Assembly (NCBI RefSeq): GCF_014764385.1
Contig: NZ_CP061714.1
Location: 2,480,001 to 2,544,000, forward strand
Length of the DNA stretch: 64,000 nt
Reading direction: 5' to 3'
DNA from: Luteimonas sp. MC1825
Lineage (GTDB): Bacteria; Pseudomonadota; Gammaproteobacteria; Xanthomonadales; Xanthomonadaceae
Position 1 is the first letter of the stretch; each line of letters opens with the position of its first letter. The notes under the pieces are model-generated. The model saw nothing but the letters and a program-made list of their open reading frames with translations. It was not told where the DNA came from and ran no database searches. Below are positions 33,470 to 41,781 of this stretch, piece after piece. The translations under genes were made by a program, and so were the position numbers.

Positions 33470-34117
33470 TTACCTGGCCGCCGACTTGCGCGCGCCAGTC
33501 TTCTTGGTGGTCTTCTTCGCGGCCTTTTTCGTAGCCTTTTTCGCGACCTTCTTCACCGCGGCCCTGCTGCCGGCGGCCTTCTTCGCCACCTTGCGGGTGG
33601 CCTTCTTGACCGCGGACCTGGTGGCCGCGGTCTTCCTGGCCACCTTCTTCACGGTTTTCTTGACAGCCTTCTTCGCGGTGGCCTTCTTCGCCGTCGCCTT
33701 CTTCGCGGCGGCCTTCTTCGCGGTGGCCTTCTTCGCCGTCGCCTTCTTCGCAGTCGCCTTCTTCGCCGTCGCCTTCTTCGCGGTGGCCTTCTTGGCGGTG
33801 GCCTTCTTCGCGGTGGCCTTCTTGGCGGTGGCCTTCTTGCCGGCGCCCTTGCGCTTCAGCGTCCCGGCCTCGGCCTTGGCGCTGGCACTGGTCGCCGCCA
33901 GGCTGCGCTTGGCCTTGGCCACGCGCTTGGTCACCGCCTTCTTCGCCTTGCCGGCGGACTTGGCCACGGCCTTCTCGGCCTTCTTCGCCGTGGTCTTCGC
34001 CGTCTTCACCGCGCTGGCGGCGCCCTTGGACACCGCCGCACCGAGTTCCTTCGCCTTGTCGGCGACGGCCTCGGCGGCATTACTGAGGGTCGTGGCGACC
34101 CCGTTGCCGTTGCTCAT
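33470..34117 (-). CDS. Lysine-rich histone H1-like DNA-binding protein
   Basis: A 215-residue protein made almost entirely of Lys, Ala and Thr. After an amphipathic start ([20 protein letters not shown] in part) it becomes a chain of KKATA-type pentapeptides: eleven nearly exact units at about residues 95-149, then looser KK(A/V)-rich repeats to the end. This composition matches bacterial H1-like proteins (Hc1, AlgP, BpH1), which bind DNA non-specifically. GAGGGGAAC precedes the ATG. It lies between nrdJa (132 bases upstream) and nrdJb (65 bases downstream) on the same strand, so all three probably share transcripts. Repeat number is likely to vary between strains. Confidence 0.9.
   Translation of the reverse strand: MSNGNGVATTLSNAAEAVADKAKELGAAVSKGAASAVKTAKTTAKKAEKAVAKSAGKAKKAVTKRVAKAKRSLAATSASAKAEAGTLKRKGAGKKATAKKATAKKATAKKATAKKATAKKATAKKATAKKATAKKAAAKKATAKKATAKKAVKKTVKKVARKTAATRSAVKKATRKVAKKAAGSRAAVKKVAKKATKKAAKKTTKKTGARKSAAR
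33675..33839 (-). repeat. Tandem 15-bp coding repeat in the histone-like gene
   Basis: Eleven in-frame 15-base units coding KKATA (one KKAAA). The units differ only at synonymous third positions in most places. In-frame units mean slippage would change protein length by five residues without a frameshift. Confidence 0.85.
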
Positions 34118-34249
34118 CTTGTTCCCCTCGTCGGTCGTGTGGCGGGCAAAGCGCCCGCGGGGCGAAATGTAGCGCGAAGCCGTTCGGTGCATGCAAACGC
34201 GGAGTCCACGGCGGTCCGCCCCCGCGCCCGGGCGCCGGCGGCGCGCGGG

Positions 34250-36409
34250 TCAGAACTTGCCGTAATAGCCTTCCTTGAGCGCGTCGAAGAGGTTGGCGGC
34301 GCTGTGCATCTCGCCGTCGTATTCGATCTCCTCGTTGCCCTTCACCTCGACCGTGCTGCCGTCCTCGAGTTCGAAGCGGTACAGGGTGTTCTCGAGGTCG
34401 GAATCCTTGACCAGCACGCCCTGGAACGCGGCGGGATTGAAGCGGAACGTGGTGCAGCCCTTCAGGCCCTGCGCGTGGGCGTACAGGTAGATGTCCTTGA
34501 AGTCCTCGTAGGGGTAGTCGGTGGGGACGTTGGCGGTCTTGGAGATCGACGAGTCGACCCACTTCTGCGCCGCGGCCTGCACGTCGACATGCTCCTTCGG
34601 GTTGATGTCGTCGGCGCTGATGAAATAGTCCGGCAGCTTGGCGTCCGCCTCCTCGCTGAACGGCATCGCCTTCGGGTTGACCAGCACCCGGTAGGCGAGC
34701 AGCTCGTACGAGAACACGTCGACCTTTTCCTTCGACTTCTTGCCTTCGCGGATCACGTTGCGGCTGTAGTGGTGCGCGAACGACGGCTCGATGCCGTTGG
34801 AGGCGTTGTTGGCCAGCGACAGGCTGATCGTGCCGGTAGGCGCGATGGAGCTGTGGTGGGTGAAGCGCGCGCCGGTCTCGGCGAGCTGCTCGACGAGCTC
34901 CGGGGCGACCTCGGCGATGCGCTGCATGTAGCGCGAGTAACGCGCGTGCAGGACCTTTCCGGGGACTTCCTGGCCGATCTTCCAGCCGTCTCGCGCCATC
35001 TCCGGGCGCTTGCGCAGCATCTCGGCGGTGACCTCGAAGCGCTCCTCCATGATCGGCGCCGGACCCTTCTCGGCGGCCAGCGCCAGGCCGGTTTCCCAGC
35101 CCGCCAGCGCCATGTCGCGGGCGATGCGCTCGGTGAACTCGCAGCTTTCCTTCGAGCCGTACTTCATGCGCAGCATGGTCAGCGTTGAGCCCAGGCCGAG
35201 GAAGCCCATGCCGTGGCGGCGCTTGCGGATGATCTCGCGGCGCTGCTCCTCGAGCGGCAGGCCGTTGACCTCGACCACGTTGTCGAGCATGCGCGTGAAC
35301 ACGCGCACGACCTCCTTGTATTCCTCCCAGTCGAACGTCGCCTGCTCGGTGAACGCGCCATGCACGAAGTTGGTCAGGTTGACCGAGCCGAGCAGGCAGG
35401 CGCCGTACGGCGGCAGTGGCTGCTCGCCGCAGGGGTTGGTGGCGCGGATGGTCTCGCACCACCAGTTGTTGTTCATCTCGTTGACGCGGTCGATCAGGAT
35501 GAAGCCCGGCTCGGCGTAGTCGTACGTCGAGACCATGATCATGTCCCACAGGTGCCGCGCGCGGATGTGGCCGTAGACCTTGCACGCCACCAGGCCGTCG
35601 TCGCGGACGATGTAGCCGGCGTGCTGCGGCCATTCGCGCCACACCACCTGCGCGGGGTCGGCCATGTCGACGTCGTCGGTTTCCTTGTCGCTCACCGGGA
35701 ACACCAGCGGCCAGTCGCCGTCGGCCTTGACCGCGTCGATGAAGCCGTCGGTCACCAGCAGCGACAGGTTGAACTGGCGCAGGCGCCCGTCCTCGCGCTT
35801 GGCGCGGATGAAGTCGCGCACGTCCGGATGGCCCACATCGAAGGTGCCCATCTGCGCGCCGCGGCGACCGCCGGCCGACGACACCGTGAAGCACATCTTG
35901 TCGTAGATATCCATGAACGACATCGGGCCGGAGGTGTAGGCGCCGGCACCGGCGACGAACGCGCCGCGCGGGCGCAGCGTGGAGAACTCGTAGCCGATGC
36001 CGCAGCCGGCCTTCAGCGTCAGCCCGGCCTCGTGGACCTTTTCCAGGATGCCGTCCATCGAATCGACGATGGTGCCGCTGACCGTGCAGTTGATGGTGCT
36101 GGTGGCCGGCTTGTGGGCCAGCGCTCCGGCATTGGACGTGATGCGGCCGGCGGGGATCGCCCCGCGGCGCAGCGCCCAGAGGAAGCGCTCGTTCCAGTGC
36201 TTCTGCTTGTCCGCATTCGGCTCGGCCTCGGCCAGCGCACGCGCCACGCGCTGGTAGGTGCCATCGATGTCGGCATCGACGGCATCGCCCTGCTTGGTCT
36301 TGAGGCGGTACTTCTTGTCCCAGATGTCGGCCGAGGCCGGCTGCATCGGGATGTCCTGCTCCTTGCCGGCCATGGTGTTCTTTACAGCCTCCAGGCGAAC
36401 CGTGCTCAT
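34250..36409 (-). CDS. nrdJa: Class II ribonucleotide reductase, NrdJa catalytic subunit
   Basis: The 719-residue catalytic subunit of adenosylcobalamin-dependent ribonucleoside-diphosphate reductase, which works with or without oxygen. Key stretches are TSNAGALAHKPATSTINCTVSG (in pieces: STINCTVSG holds an active-site Cys), GCGIGYEFSTLRPRGAFV in part, SAGGRRGAQMGTF, TNPCGEQPLPPYGACLLGSVNLTNF in part (the radical Cys and its Glu), and PTGTISL. The C-terminal CxxC is absent, as expected, because it resides in NrdJb. AGGAG sits five bases before the ATG. A sigma70-like promoter with an overlapping NrdR-like box lies about 275 bases upstream. Confidence 0.95.
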   Translation of the reverse strand: MSTVRLEAVKNTMAGKEQDIPMQPASADIWDKKYRLKTKQGDAVDADIDGTYQRVARALAEAEPNADKQKHWNERFLWALRRGAIPAGRITSNAGALAHKPATSTINCTVSGTIVDSMDGILEKVHEAGLTLKAGCGIGYEFSTLRPRGAFVAGAGAYTSGPMSFMDIYDKMCFTVSSAGGRRGAQMGTFDVGHPDVRDFIRAKREDGRLRQFNLSLLVTDGFIDAVKADGDWPLVFPVSDKETDDVDMADPAQVVWREWPQHAGYIVRDDGLVACKVYGHIRARHLWDMIMVSTYDYAEPGFILIDRVNEMNNNWWCETIRATNPCGEQPLPPYGACLLGSVNLTNFVHGAFTEQATFDWEEYKEVVRVFTRMLDNVVEVNGLPLEEQRREIIRKRRHGMGFLGLGSTLTMLRMKYGSKESCEFTERIARDMALAGWETGLALAAEKGPAPIMEERFEVTAEMLRKRPEMARDGWKIGQEVPGKVLHARYSRYMQRIAEVAPELVEQLAETGARFTHHSSIAPTGTISLSLANNASNGIEPSFAHHYSRNVIREGKKSKEKVDVFSYELLAYRVLVNPKAMPFSEEADAKLPDYFISADDINPKEHVDVQAAAQKWVDSSISKTANVPTDYPYEDFKDIYLYAHAQGLKGCTTFRFNPAAFQGVLVKDSDLENTLYRFELEDGSTVEVKGNEEIEYDGEMHSAANLFDALKEGYYGKF

Positions 36410-36657
36410 GCTGCTCCTATCTCCTCGTCGCTGCCCGGCTGCGTGTGCGCGGGCCCTGTCCTGTTGTGATGCCGGTCGCGGACCGCGGGGGGCGGATCGC
36501 GCCGACGGCAAAGCCGCTGGCGGGCAGCGCACGCCATGCGACATGTCATCGTTCGTGGTGGCCGGCTGCGAGGTCCTGCATGCGGAACCACCCCCCCGTG
36601 GATTCTGCGTTGCCGGGAGCCCATTCAACAACCACTGGGCCCTGCGTGGGTTTCAGA

Positions 36658-36673
36658 CCCCAACATGTTGTGG
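36658..36673 (-). promoter_or_regulatory. Candidate NrdR box upstream of nrdJa
   Basis: A 16-bp site, on the minus strand CCACAACATGTTGGGG, with a perfect 10-bp palindromic centre CAACATGTTG. It fits the NrdR consensus (ACACwATATATwGTGT) at 11-12 of 16 positions by my count. It lies at about +5 to +20 of the predicted nrdJa promoter. A second box at the usual spacing is not convincing. Confidence 0.45.
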
Positions 36674-36684
36674 CCGCGGGGAAG

Positions 36685-36713
36685 ACGTTAAGCGCGAGCA
36701 GGGACGAAGTCAA
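36685..36713 (-). promoter_or_regulatory. Sigma70-like promoter for nrdJa
   Basis: On the minus strand TTGACT (36713-36708) and TAACGT (36690-36685) are separated by exactly 17 bases. Transcription would start near 36678, giving a leader of about 270 bases before the nrdJa ATG. The rest of the 455-base gap (36410-36864) holds no gene, and I find no B12-riboswitch box in the leader. Confidence 0.55.
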
Positions 36714-36864
36714 ATCCATTCCACGGCCTCCACGGGAAGCGCGTGCGGCTGCCGTTCGCACTGAACATGAGACGTACGACACACCCGCGTGGCCTCGACC
36801 CGCCCCCGGCGCCGCGCGACACTTCACGGCTCCCAGACCTCGCAACCGCCATAAAGAGACACCG

Positions 36865-38319
36865 ATGCGCCCATCCACTCGTACCACCCTGTTCGCCCTG
36901 ACCGCCGCGGCCGCCTTCGGTGGCTTTGCCGCGACCGCGATCCGCAGCGGCCTGGACAGCCCGGCGCAGGCGGCGCCTGCGTCCGCCGTGGCGTCGGTGC
37001 CGATGGTCGGGGGCCTGCCCGGCCAGGTGGCCGGCCAGGCCCTTCCGTCGCTGGCGCCGATGCTGCGCGGCGTCACGCCGGCCGTGGTCAGCGTGCATTC
37101 CCGGCAGCGCGTGCGCATCAACAACCCCTTCGCCAACGATCCCTTCTTCCGCCGGATGTTCCCGGACATCCCCGAGGAGCGGATCAACGAATCGCTGGGC
37201 TCGGGCGTGATCGTCGACGCCGCGCGCGGCTACGTGCTGACCAACCACCATGTGATCGAGGGCGCCGACGAGGTGTCGATCACGCTGGCCGACGGTCGCA
37301 CGCTGGCGGCGGAGTTCGTCGGCTCGGACGGCGACACCGACATCGCGCTGATGAAGATCCCGGTGCGTCCCGACGGCACTCCACTGCAGGCGATGCCGCT
37401 CGCCGACAGCAACGCACTGGAAGTCGGCGATTTCGTGGTCGCGGTCGGCAATCCCTTCGGCGTCGGGCAGACGGTGACCTCGGGCATCGTGTCCGCGGTC
37501 GGGCGCAGCAACGTGCCCGGCGTGGGATTCCAGAACTTCATCCAGACCGACGCCAGCATCAATCCCGGCAATTCCGGCGGTGCGCTGGTCAACCTGCGCG
37601 GCGAACTGGTGGGCATCAACACCGCCAGCTTCAATCCGCGCGGCAGCATGGCCGGCAACATCGGCCTCGGCTTTGCGATCCCGGCCAACCTGGCACGCGA
37701 CGTGATGCAGCAGCTGGCGTCCACCGGCGAGGTCCGTCGCGGCTCGCTCGGCCTCGACAGCCAGGACCTTGATGACCGCCTCGCGGCCAGCCTCGGCCTC
37801 GATGCGGGCAGCCGCGGTGCGGTGGTGACCCGCGTCTATCCCGGTTCCGCCGCGGCCGAAGCCGGCCTGCAGCCGGGCGACGTGATCGTCAGCGCCAACG
37901 GCCAGCGGCTCGCCAACAGCGAGGCGCTGCGCAACTTCCAGGGCCTGCAGCCGGCCAATGCCCGGGTCACGCTCGAGGTGCGCCGCGACGGCGCGACGCG
38001 CCAGGTCGCCACCACGCTGCGCGAGCAGCCGCGGGTGATCACCGGGCAGCAGCTTGACCCGCGCCTGTCCGGCGCCTCGTTCGCCGACCTCCCGGAGGCC
38101 CTGCGCCGCGGCGGCGCCGGTGGCGTGCTGGTCGAAAACGTGGCGCCCGACAGCCGCGCCGCGCGCAATGGCCTGCGCAGCGGCGACGTGGTGCTGGCCG
38201 TCGGGCGTGTACTCGCCGGCGACCTCGCCGGCCTGCGCACCGCGCTGGCCGATCCACCGCAATCACTTGTGCTGCGCATCCAGCGCGGTCGCAACCAGGG
38301 CAACCTGGCCATCGAATGA
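36865..38319 (+). CDS. Periplasmic Do-like serine protease/chaperone (DegP/HtrA family)
   Basis: A 484-residue S1C protease acting on misfolded envelope proteins. An N-terminal export signal (about 1-36, ending AQA) leads to a trypsin-like domain with catalytic His129 (LTNHHVIEGAD), Asp159 (GDTDIALMKI) and Ser237 (NPGNSGGAL). Two PDZ domains follow at about 265-365 and 375-480. Two PDZ domains and the length fit DegP/MucD-type Do proteases rather than DegS. AAAGAGACACCG precedes the ATG. The YqjD-like cluster begins 23 bases after the stop, so read-through is likely. Confidence 0.94.
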   Translation: MRPSTRTTLFALTAAAAFGGFAATAIRSGLDSPAQAAPASAVASVPMVGGLPGQVAGQALPSLAPMLRGVTPAVVSVHSRQRVRINNPFANDPFFRRMFPDIPEERINESLGSGVIVDAARGYVLTNHHVIEGADEVSITLADGRTLAAEFVGSDGDTDIALMKIPVRPDGTPLQAMPLADSNALEVGDFVVAVGNPFGVGQTVTSGIVSAVGRSNVPGVGFQNFIQTDASINPGNSGGALVNLRGELVGINTASFNPRGSMAGNIGLGFAIPANLARDVMQQLASTGEVRRGSLGLDSQDLDDRLAASLGLDAGSRGAVVTRVYPGSAAAEAGLQPGDVIVSANGQRLANSEALRNFQGLQPANARVTLEVRRDGATRQVATTLREQPRVITGQQLDPRLSGASFADLPEALRRGGAGGVLVENVAPDSRAARNGLRSGDVVLAVGRVLAGDLAGLRTALADPPQSLVLRIQRGRNQGNLAIE

Positions 38320-38342
38320 CCCCCCAGAGAGAGATGACTGCA

Positions 38343-38705
38343 ATGACCCCGACCCACACTGAAAACCTGAAGACCAACCTGTCCACCGCCGGCGGCCACG
38401 TGAAGCAGGCGGCCGTCGATTCCGCCGACGCGCTGCGCGGCGCGGCGGCCGCGGCCGGTGAAGAGCTGCGCCTGGGCAAGGCCAACCTCAAGTCGGACCT
38501 GGCCGACGGCGCGCTGGCCGGCCTCTCGGCCCTGGAAGAAGTGGCCGGTGCCGGCACCGAGAAGGTCGACCAGCTGCTCGACAAGGGCCGTGACCTGCTC
38601 GACAACGCCGCCGACCTGATCCGCGAGCGTCCGATCGCCTCCTTCGGCGTCGCCTTCGCCGCCGGCTGGATCATCGCCAAGCTCGCGCGCAGCGGCGACA
38701 AGTAA
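38343..38705 (+). CDS. YqjD/ElaB-like (DUF883-type) membrane-anchored protein
   Basis: A 120-residue protein: a long alanine-rich amphipathic helix (VDSADALRGAAAAAGEELRLG in part) followed by RERPIASFGVAFAAGWIIAKL, a C-terminal membrane anchor with small-residue spacing. This is the plan of YqjD/ElaB, inner-membrane ribosome-associated proteins of stationary phase. ATG 38334 is also possible; both follow AGAGAGAG. It opens a three-gene set with a YqjE-like and a YqjK-like product, matching the enterobacterial yqjDEK order. Confidence 0.82.
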   Translation: MTPTHTENLKTNLSTAGGHVKQAAVDSADALRGAAAAAGEELRLGKANLKSDLADGALAGLSALEEVAGAGTEKVDQLLDKGRDLLDNAADLIRERPIASFGVAFAAGWIIAKLARSGDK

Positions 38706-38711
38706 TCCGGC

Positions 38712-39350
38712 GTGCAGGGAACCCCGCCCCCGTCCGCGCCGCCGGGCAGCACGCCCGGCGGCTGGTCCGACCCCGCGGCCCCGGGCCGCGATGATGCCGG
38801 CATGCCGGGCGCGGGCGCGTCCCGGCGTGCCGCGGACGGTGCCCCGCCCCCCGATCTCATCGAATCCCTGCGCGGCCTGCGTGACACCGGCAAGTCCGGC
38901 CTGGACGCCGCCGGCGAGGCCGCCAAGGCCTTCCGCAGCCTGGTGGTGGCCGATGTCTCGCTGGCCCGCAGCGCCGCCGGGCGCAGCATCGCGTTCGCGG
39001 GCGTGGCGGTCGTGTTCGGCGCGTCGTCCTGGCTGCTGCTGATGGCGGCGCTGATCGTGCTGCTCAGCAACCAGTTCGGCCTGCCGTGGTGGGTCGCGCT
39101 GTGCAGCTGCGCGCTGCTCAGCGGCGTGGGCGCCTGGCTTGCGGTGCGCAAGGCCGCCGACTATTTCGAACACACCCGCCTCAAGACCACGCGCCGCCAG
39201 CTTGCCCGCCTCGGCATCGGCGAGCTGTCGGAACTCGTGCCTGGCGCGGGTTCGGCCGAATCGGCCCGGGCCGCGGAAATCCGCGTGCGCGAAGAGGCCG
39301 AACGTGCACCGGTGCGCGACGAGCGCGGCGTGGACGTGACCCCGCCATGA
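38712..39350 (+). CDS. YqjE/phage-holin-3-6-like membrane protein
   Basis: A 212-residue protein with a proline-rich N-terminal stretch, an amphipathic segment (LRGLRDTGKSGLDAAGEAAKAF in pieces) and two closely spaced membrane helices (about 97-120 and 125-145), then a charged C-terminal tail. It matches the DUF1469/YqjE family, often labelled phage holin, but no phage genes are near. A GTG start at 38712 is used; the first convincing similarity starts near residue 50, so a later start is possible. Six bases separate it from the YqjD-like gene. Confidence 0.8.
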   Translation: MQGTPPPSAPPGSTPGGWSDPAAPGRDDAGMPGAGASRRAADGAPPPDLIESLRGLRDTGKSGLDAAGEAAKAFRSLVVADVSLARSAAGRSIAFAGVAVVFGASSWLLLMAALIVLLSNQFGLPWWVALCSCALLSGVGAWLAVRKAADYFEHTRLKTTRRQLARLGIGELSELVPGAGSAESARAAEIRVREEAERAPVRDERGVDVTPP

Positions 39351-39363
39351 GGAGACCAGGCCA

Positions 39364-39837
39364 GTGAGTTTCGACAAGCTGCTCGCCAAGGTGGAACAGG
39401 CCGAGGACGCCCTGGAGGCCCGCGAACGCCAGGTCGCGGCCGACTTTCGCGTGCTCGGCAGCACCTGGCGCGAGACCCTGACGCCGACCCGCATCGTCAT
39501 CGCGGGCGCCCTCGCCGGCTTCCTGGTCGGGCGCGCGCGGCCGGTGCATGCCGCCGGCGCCATCGGCGGGGGCAGCGCCCGCTGGCTGCAGATGGCCAGC
39601 AGCGTGGCCGGCCTGGTCGGCGCGCTGCAGGCGAAGTTCGCGGCCGAAGGGGCCGAGAGCGCGGCGAAGGGGGCCGAAGCGGAAGTCGCGGCCGCCGCCG
39701 GGTCACCGGCCGGCGTGACCGAGGCCGCGGCGGCAGCGCCGCTGTCGCCAAGCGAACGCCGCTACAGCGCCGATCCGGCGTGGGACCGCCCGCCCGTTCC
39801 GGCCGAAGCCGCCACCGACGTTTCCGAACGACGCTGA
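39364..39837 (+). CDS. Third protein of the YqjD/E cluster, poorly conserved
   Basis: A 157-residue protein with a charged helical N-terminus (KVEQAEDALEARERQVAADF in part), a likely membrane-associated segment (IVIAGALAGFLVG), and a low-complexity alanine-rich C-terminal half. The position matches YqjK, but the sequence does not prove it. GTG start with GAGGAGACC upstream. It follows the YqjE-like gene by 13 bases and is cotranscribed with it. Confidence 0.68.
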   Translation: MSFDKLLAKVEQAEDALEARERQVAADFRVLGSTWRETLTPTRIVIAGALAGFLVGRARPVHAAGAIGGGSARWLQMASSVAGLVGALQAKFAAEGAESAAKGAEAEVAAAAGSPAGVTEAAAAAPLSPSERRYSADPAWDRPPVPAEAATDVSERR

Positions 39838-39856
39838 CCCGCGGGAGCGGATCCAC

Positions 39857-41014
39857 ATGAGCGAAACACCAGCGCCCGCCATGCCGGCGCCCCACACGCC
39901 GCCCGTGCCACCGGGCCAGGCGGTGATCCAGGCTGCGGCCGCCGGCGCCCCCGATGCCGTGCCGACGCGGCGTCCGGCGGCGTCGCCGGCCGCCCTGGTG
40001 CTGGCGATCCTCGCGATCGGCTACACGCTTTGGGTGGCACAGGGCGTGATCCTGCCCGTGCTGCTGGCGATGTTCTTCGCCCTGATCGGCAATCCGGTGA
40101 TCCGGGCACTGCGCCGCCTGTACGTGCCGCGCTTCCTGGCGGCGCTGCTGGTGCTGGCCGGCGGCCTGGCCGGTGCGGGCCTGCTCAGTCAGCAGCTGCT
40201 GGCACCGGCGATCGACTGGATGCAGGAAGCGCCCAGGCAGATGCGGCAGCTCGGCAATGAACTGCGTGACCTGGCCAAGCCCGTGCACGAAGCCAACCGC
40301 GTGGCCGAGGACATCGCGCGCCTGGCCGGCGGCGAGGACGGCAGTCGCCGGCAGGAAGTGGTCCGCACGCAGGTCGACGACCCCTACGCGATCCTCAACA
40401 AGGCGCCGCGGGTGGTGGCCTCGGTGCTCGCGGTGGTGCTGCTGACATTCTTCTTCATGGTGTTCGGCGAGGACCTGCAGCGCCGCGCGATCGCGCTCCT
40501 GCCCACGCGGCAGCGGCAGCGGGTCACCGTGGAGATCATGCAGTCGGTGGAGCGCGAGATCTCGCGCTACGTGTTCACCATTTCCCTGATCAACGCCGCC
40601 GTCGGCCTGCTGCTGGCGGCGATCCTGCATGTCGGGCTTGGCGTGGGCCTGCAGGAAGCGCTGCTGTGGGGCACGCTGGCGATGCTGCTCAATTTCGCGC
40701 CGTACGTGGGGCCGATGATCGGCATCGTGGCGATGCTGGTGATGGGCTTCGTGACCTGGAAGGAGATCGGGCCGTCGCTGCTGCCGGCGGCGATCTATCT
40801 CGGGCTGCACACCCTGGAAGGGCAGATCCTCACCCCGCTGGTGCTTGGCCAGCGCATGCGCCTGTCGCCGCTGGTGCTGATCCTCGCGCTGATGGTGTTC
40901 GGGGCGCTGTGGGGCATCATCGGCCTGCTGCTGGCGGTCCCGCTGCTGGCCTGCGCGAAACTGGTGGTCTCGCGCATCGACGGACTCGAAGGCTGGGCCA
41001 GGCTGCTCGAGTAG
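39857..41014 (+). CDS. AI-2E family transporter (PerM-like)
   Basis: A 385-residue polytopic inner-membrane protein of the AI-2E/PerM family: paired helices at about 40-85 and 92-115, a cytosolic or periplasmic central domain with RVTVEIMQSVEREISRYVF (in part) near 220, and a helical C-terminal half with LNFAPYVGPMIGIVAM and VLGQRMRLSPLVLILALM (in part), both typical. Some members export signal molecules, others act as Na/H antiporters; the substrate here is open. GGGAGCGGATCC precedes the ATG. Confidence 0.9.
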   Translation: MSETPAPAMPAPHTPPVPPGQAVIQAAAAGAPDAVPTRRPAASPAALVLAILAIGYTLWVAQGVILPVLLAMFFALIGNPVIRALRRLYVPRFLAALLVLAGGLAGAGLLSQQLLAPAIDWMQEAPRQMRQLGNELRDLAKPVHEANRVAEDIARLAGGEDGSRRQEVVRTQVDDPYAILNKAPRVVASVLAVVLLTFFFMVFGEDLQRRAIALLPTRQRQRVTVEIMQSVEREISRYVFTISLINAAVGLLLAAILHVGLGVGLQEALLWGTLAMLLNFAPYVGPMIGIVAMLVMGFVTWKEIGPSLLPAAIYLGLHTLEGQILTPLVLGQRMRLSPLVLILALMVFGALWGIIGLLLAVPLLACAKLVVSRIDGLEGWARLLE

Positions 41015-41034
41015 GCGCCACGTACAATGGCGGC

Positions 41035-41781
41035 ATGGGCTTCGACGTCCGCGCCATCACCCTCGACCTCGATGACACGCTGTGGCCGTTCGCGCCGATC
41101 GGCGTGCGCATCGAGCATGCGCTCGACGACTGGATGCGCGTGCACTGCCCGGCCACCGCCGCGATGTTCCCGGTCGCCGCCATGCGCGCGCTGCGCGAGC
41201 AGATGCATGCCCGCCACCCGCAGCTGGCGCATGACATGTCGGCGCTGCGCCGGCTGACGATCGAGCACGCGCTGCGCGAGAGCGGCGCCGACCTGGCGCT
41301 GGTGGACCCGGCGTACGAGGTGTTCTTCGCCGCGCGCAACGAGGTCGAGTTCTACCCCGAGGCGCGCGACGCCCTGGCGCGCATCAGTGCGCGCGTGCCG
41401 GTGGTGGCGCTGAGCAACGGCAACGCGGACCTCGGCCGCATCGGCATCCGCCACCATTTCGCCGGCAGCGTCAGCGCGCAGGAACACGGCGCGGCGAAGC
41501 CCGACGCGAGCATCTTCCTCGCCGCCTGCGCGCACGTGGGCGTCGCACCGGCCGAGGTGCTGCATGTCGGCGACCATCCCGAGGCCGACGTCGCCGGCGC
41601 CGCGCGCGCGGGGCTGCGCAGCTGCTGGATCAACCGCCGCGGCGCCGACGGACGCCTGGCCCCCTGGCGGCACCGCTCGGCGACGCCCGACCTGAATTTC
41701 GACACCCTGTCCGGACTGGCCGACTGGCTGGAGGCGGCGACCGCCGCGCCGGGCGACGACACACGGAGTACCCCCGCATGA
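41035..41781 (+). CDS. HAD-IA family phosphatase (YigB-like)
   Basis: A 248-residue HAD phosphatase. Motif I is LDLDDTLWPF (Asp11, Asp13), motif II LSNGN, motif III the Lys of GAAKPDASIF, and motif IV GDHPEADVAGA. The cap and the KPDASIF stretch resemble YigB, a promiscuous phosphatase acting on FMN and sugar phosphates. Its stop overlaps the aminopeptidase start as ATGA, so the two are coupled. Start at the ATG of MGFDVRAITLDLD. Confidence 0.9.
   Translation: MGFDVRAITLDLDDTLWPFAPIGVRIEHALDDWMRVHCPATAAMFPVAAMRALREQMHARHPQLAHDMSALRRLTIEHALRESGADLALVDPAYEVFFAARNEVEFYPEARDALARISARVPVVALSNGNADLGRIGIRHHFAGSVSAQEHGAAKPDASIFLAACAHVGVAPAEVLHVGDHPEADVAGAARAGLRSCWINRRGADGRLAPWRHRSATPDLNFDTLSGLADWLEAATAAPGDDTRSTPA

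Noticed and set aside
33675..33839. CRISPR-like regular repeats
   Set aside because: The units are contiguous 15-bp in-frame coding repeats without spacers, inside a gene for a lysine-rich protein.
36410..36684. Cobalamin riboswitch in the nrdJa leader
   Set aside because: Expected for a B12-dependent enzyme, but I found neither a B12 box nor the GCCACTG-type core on the minus strand of the leader.
38712..39350. Holin as evidence of a prophage
   Set aside because: The phage-holin label comes from the DUF1469/YqjE family; the gene sits in a YqjD/YqjE-like housekeeping cluster with no phage genes.
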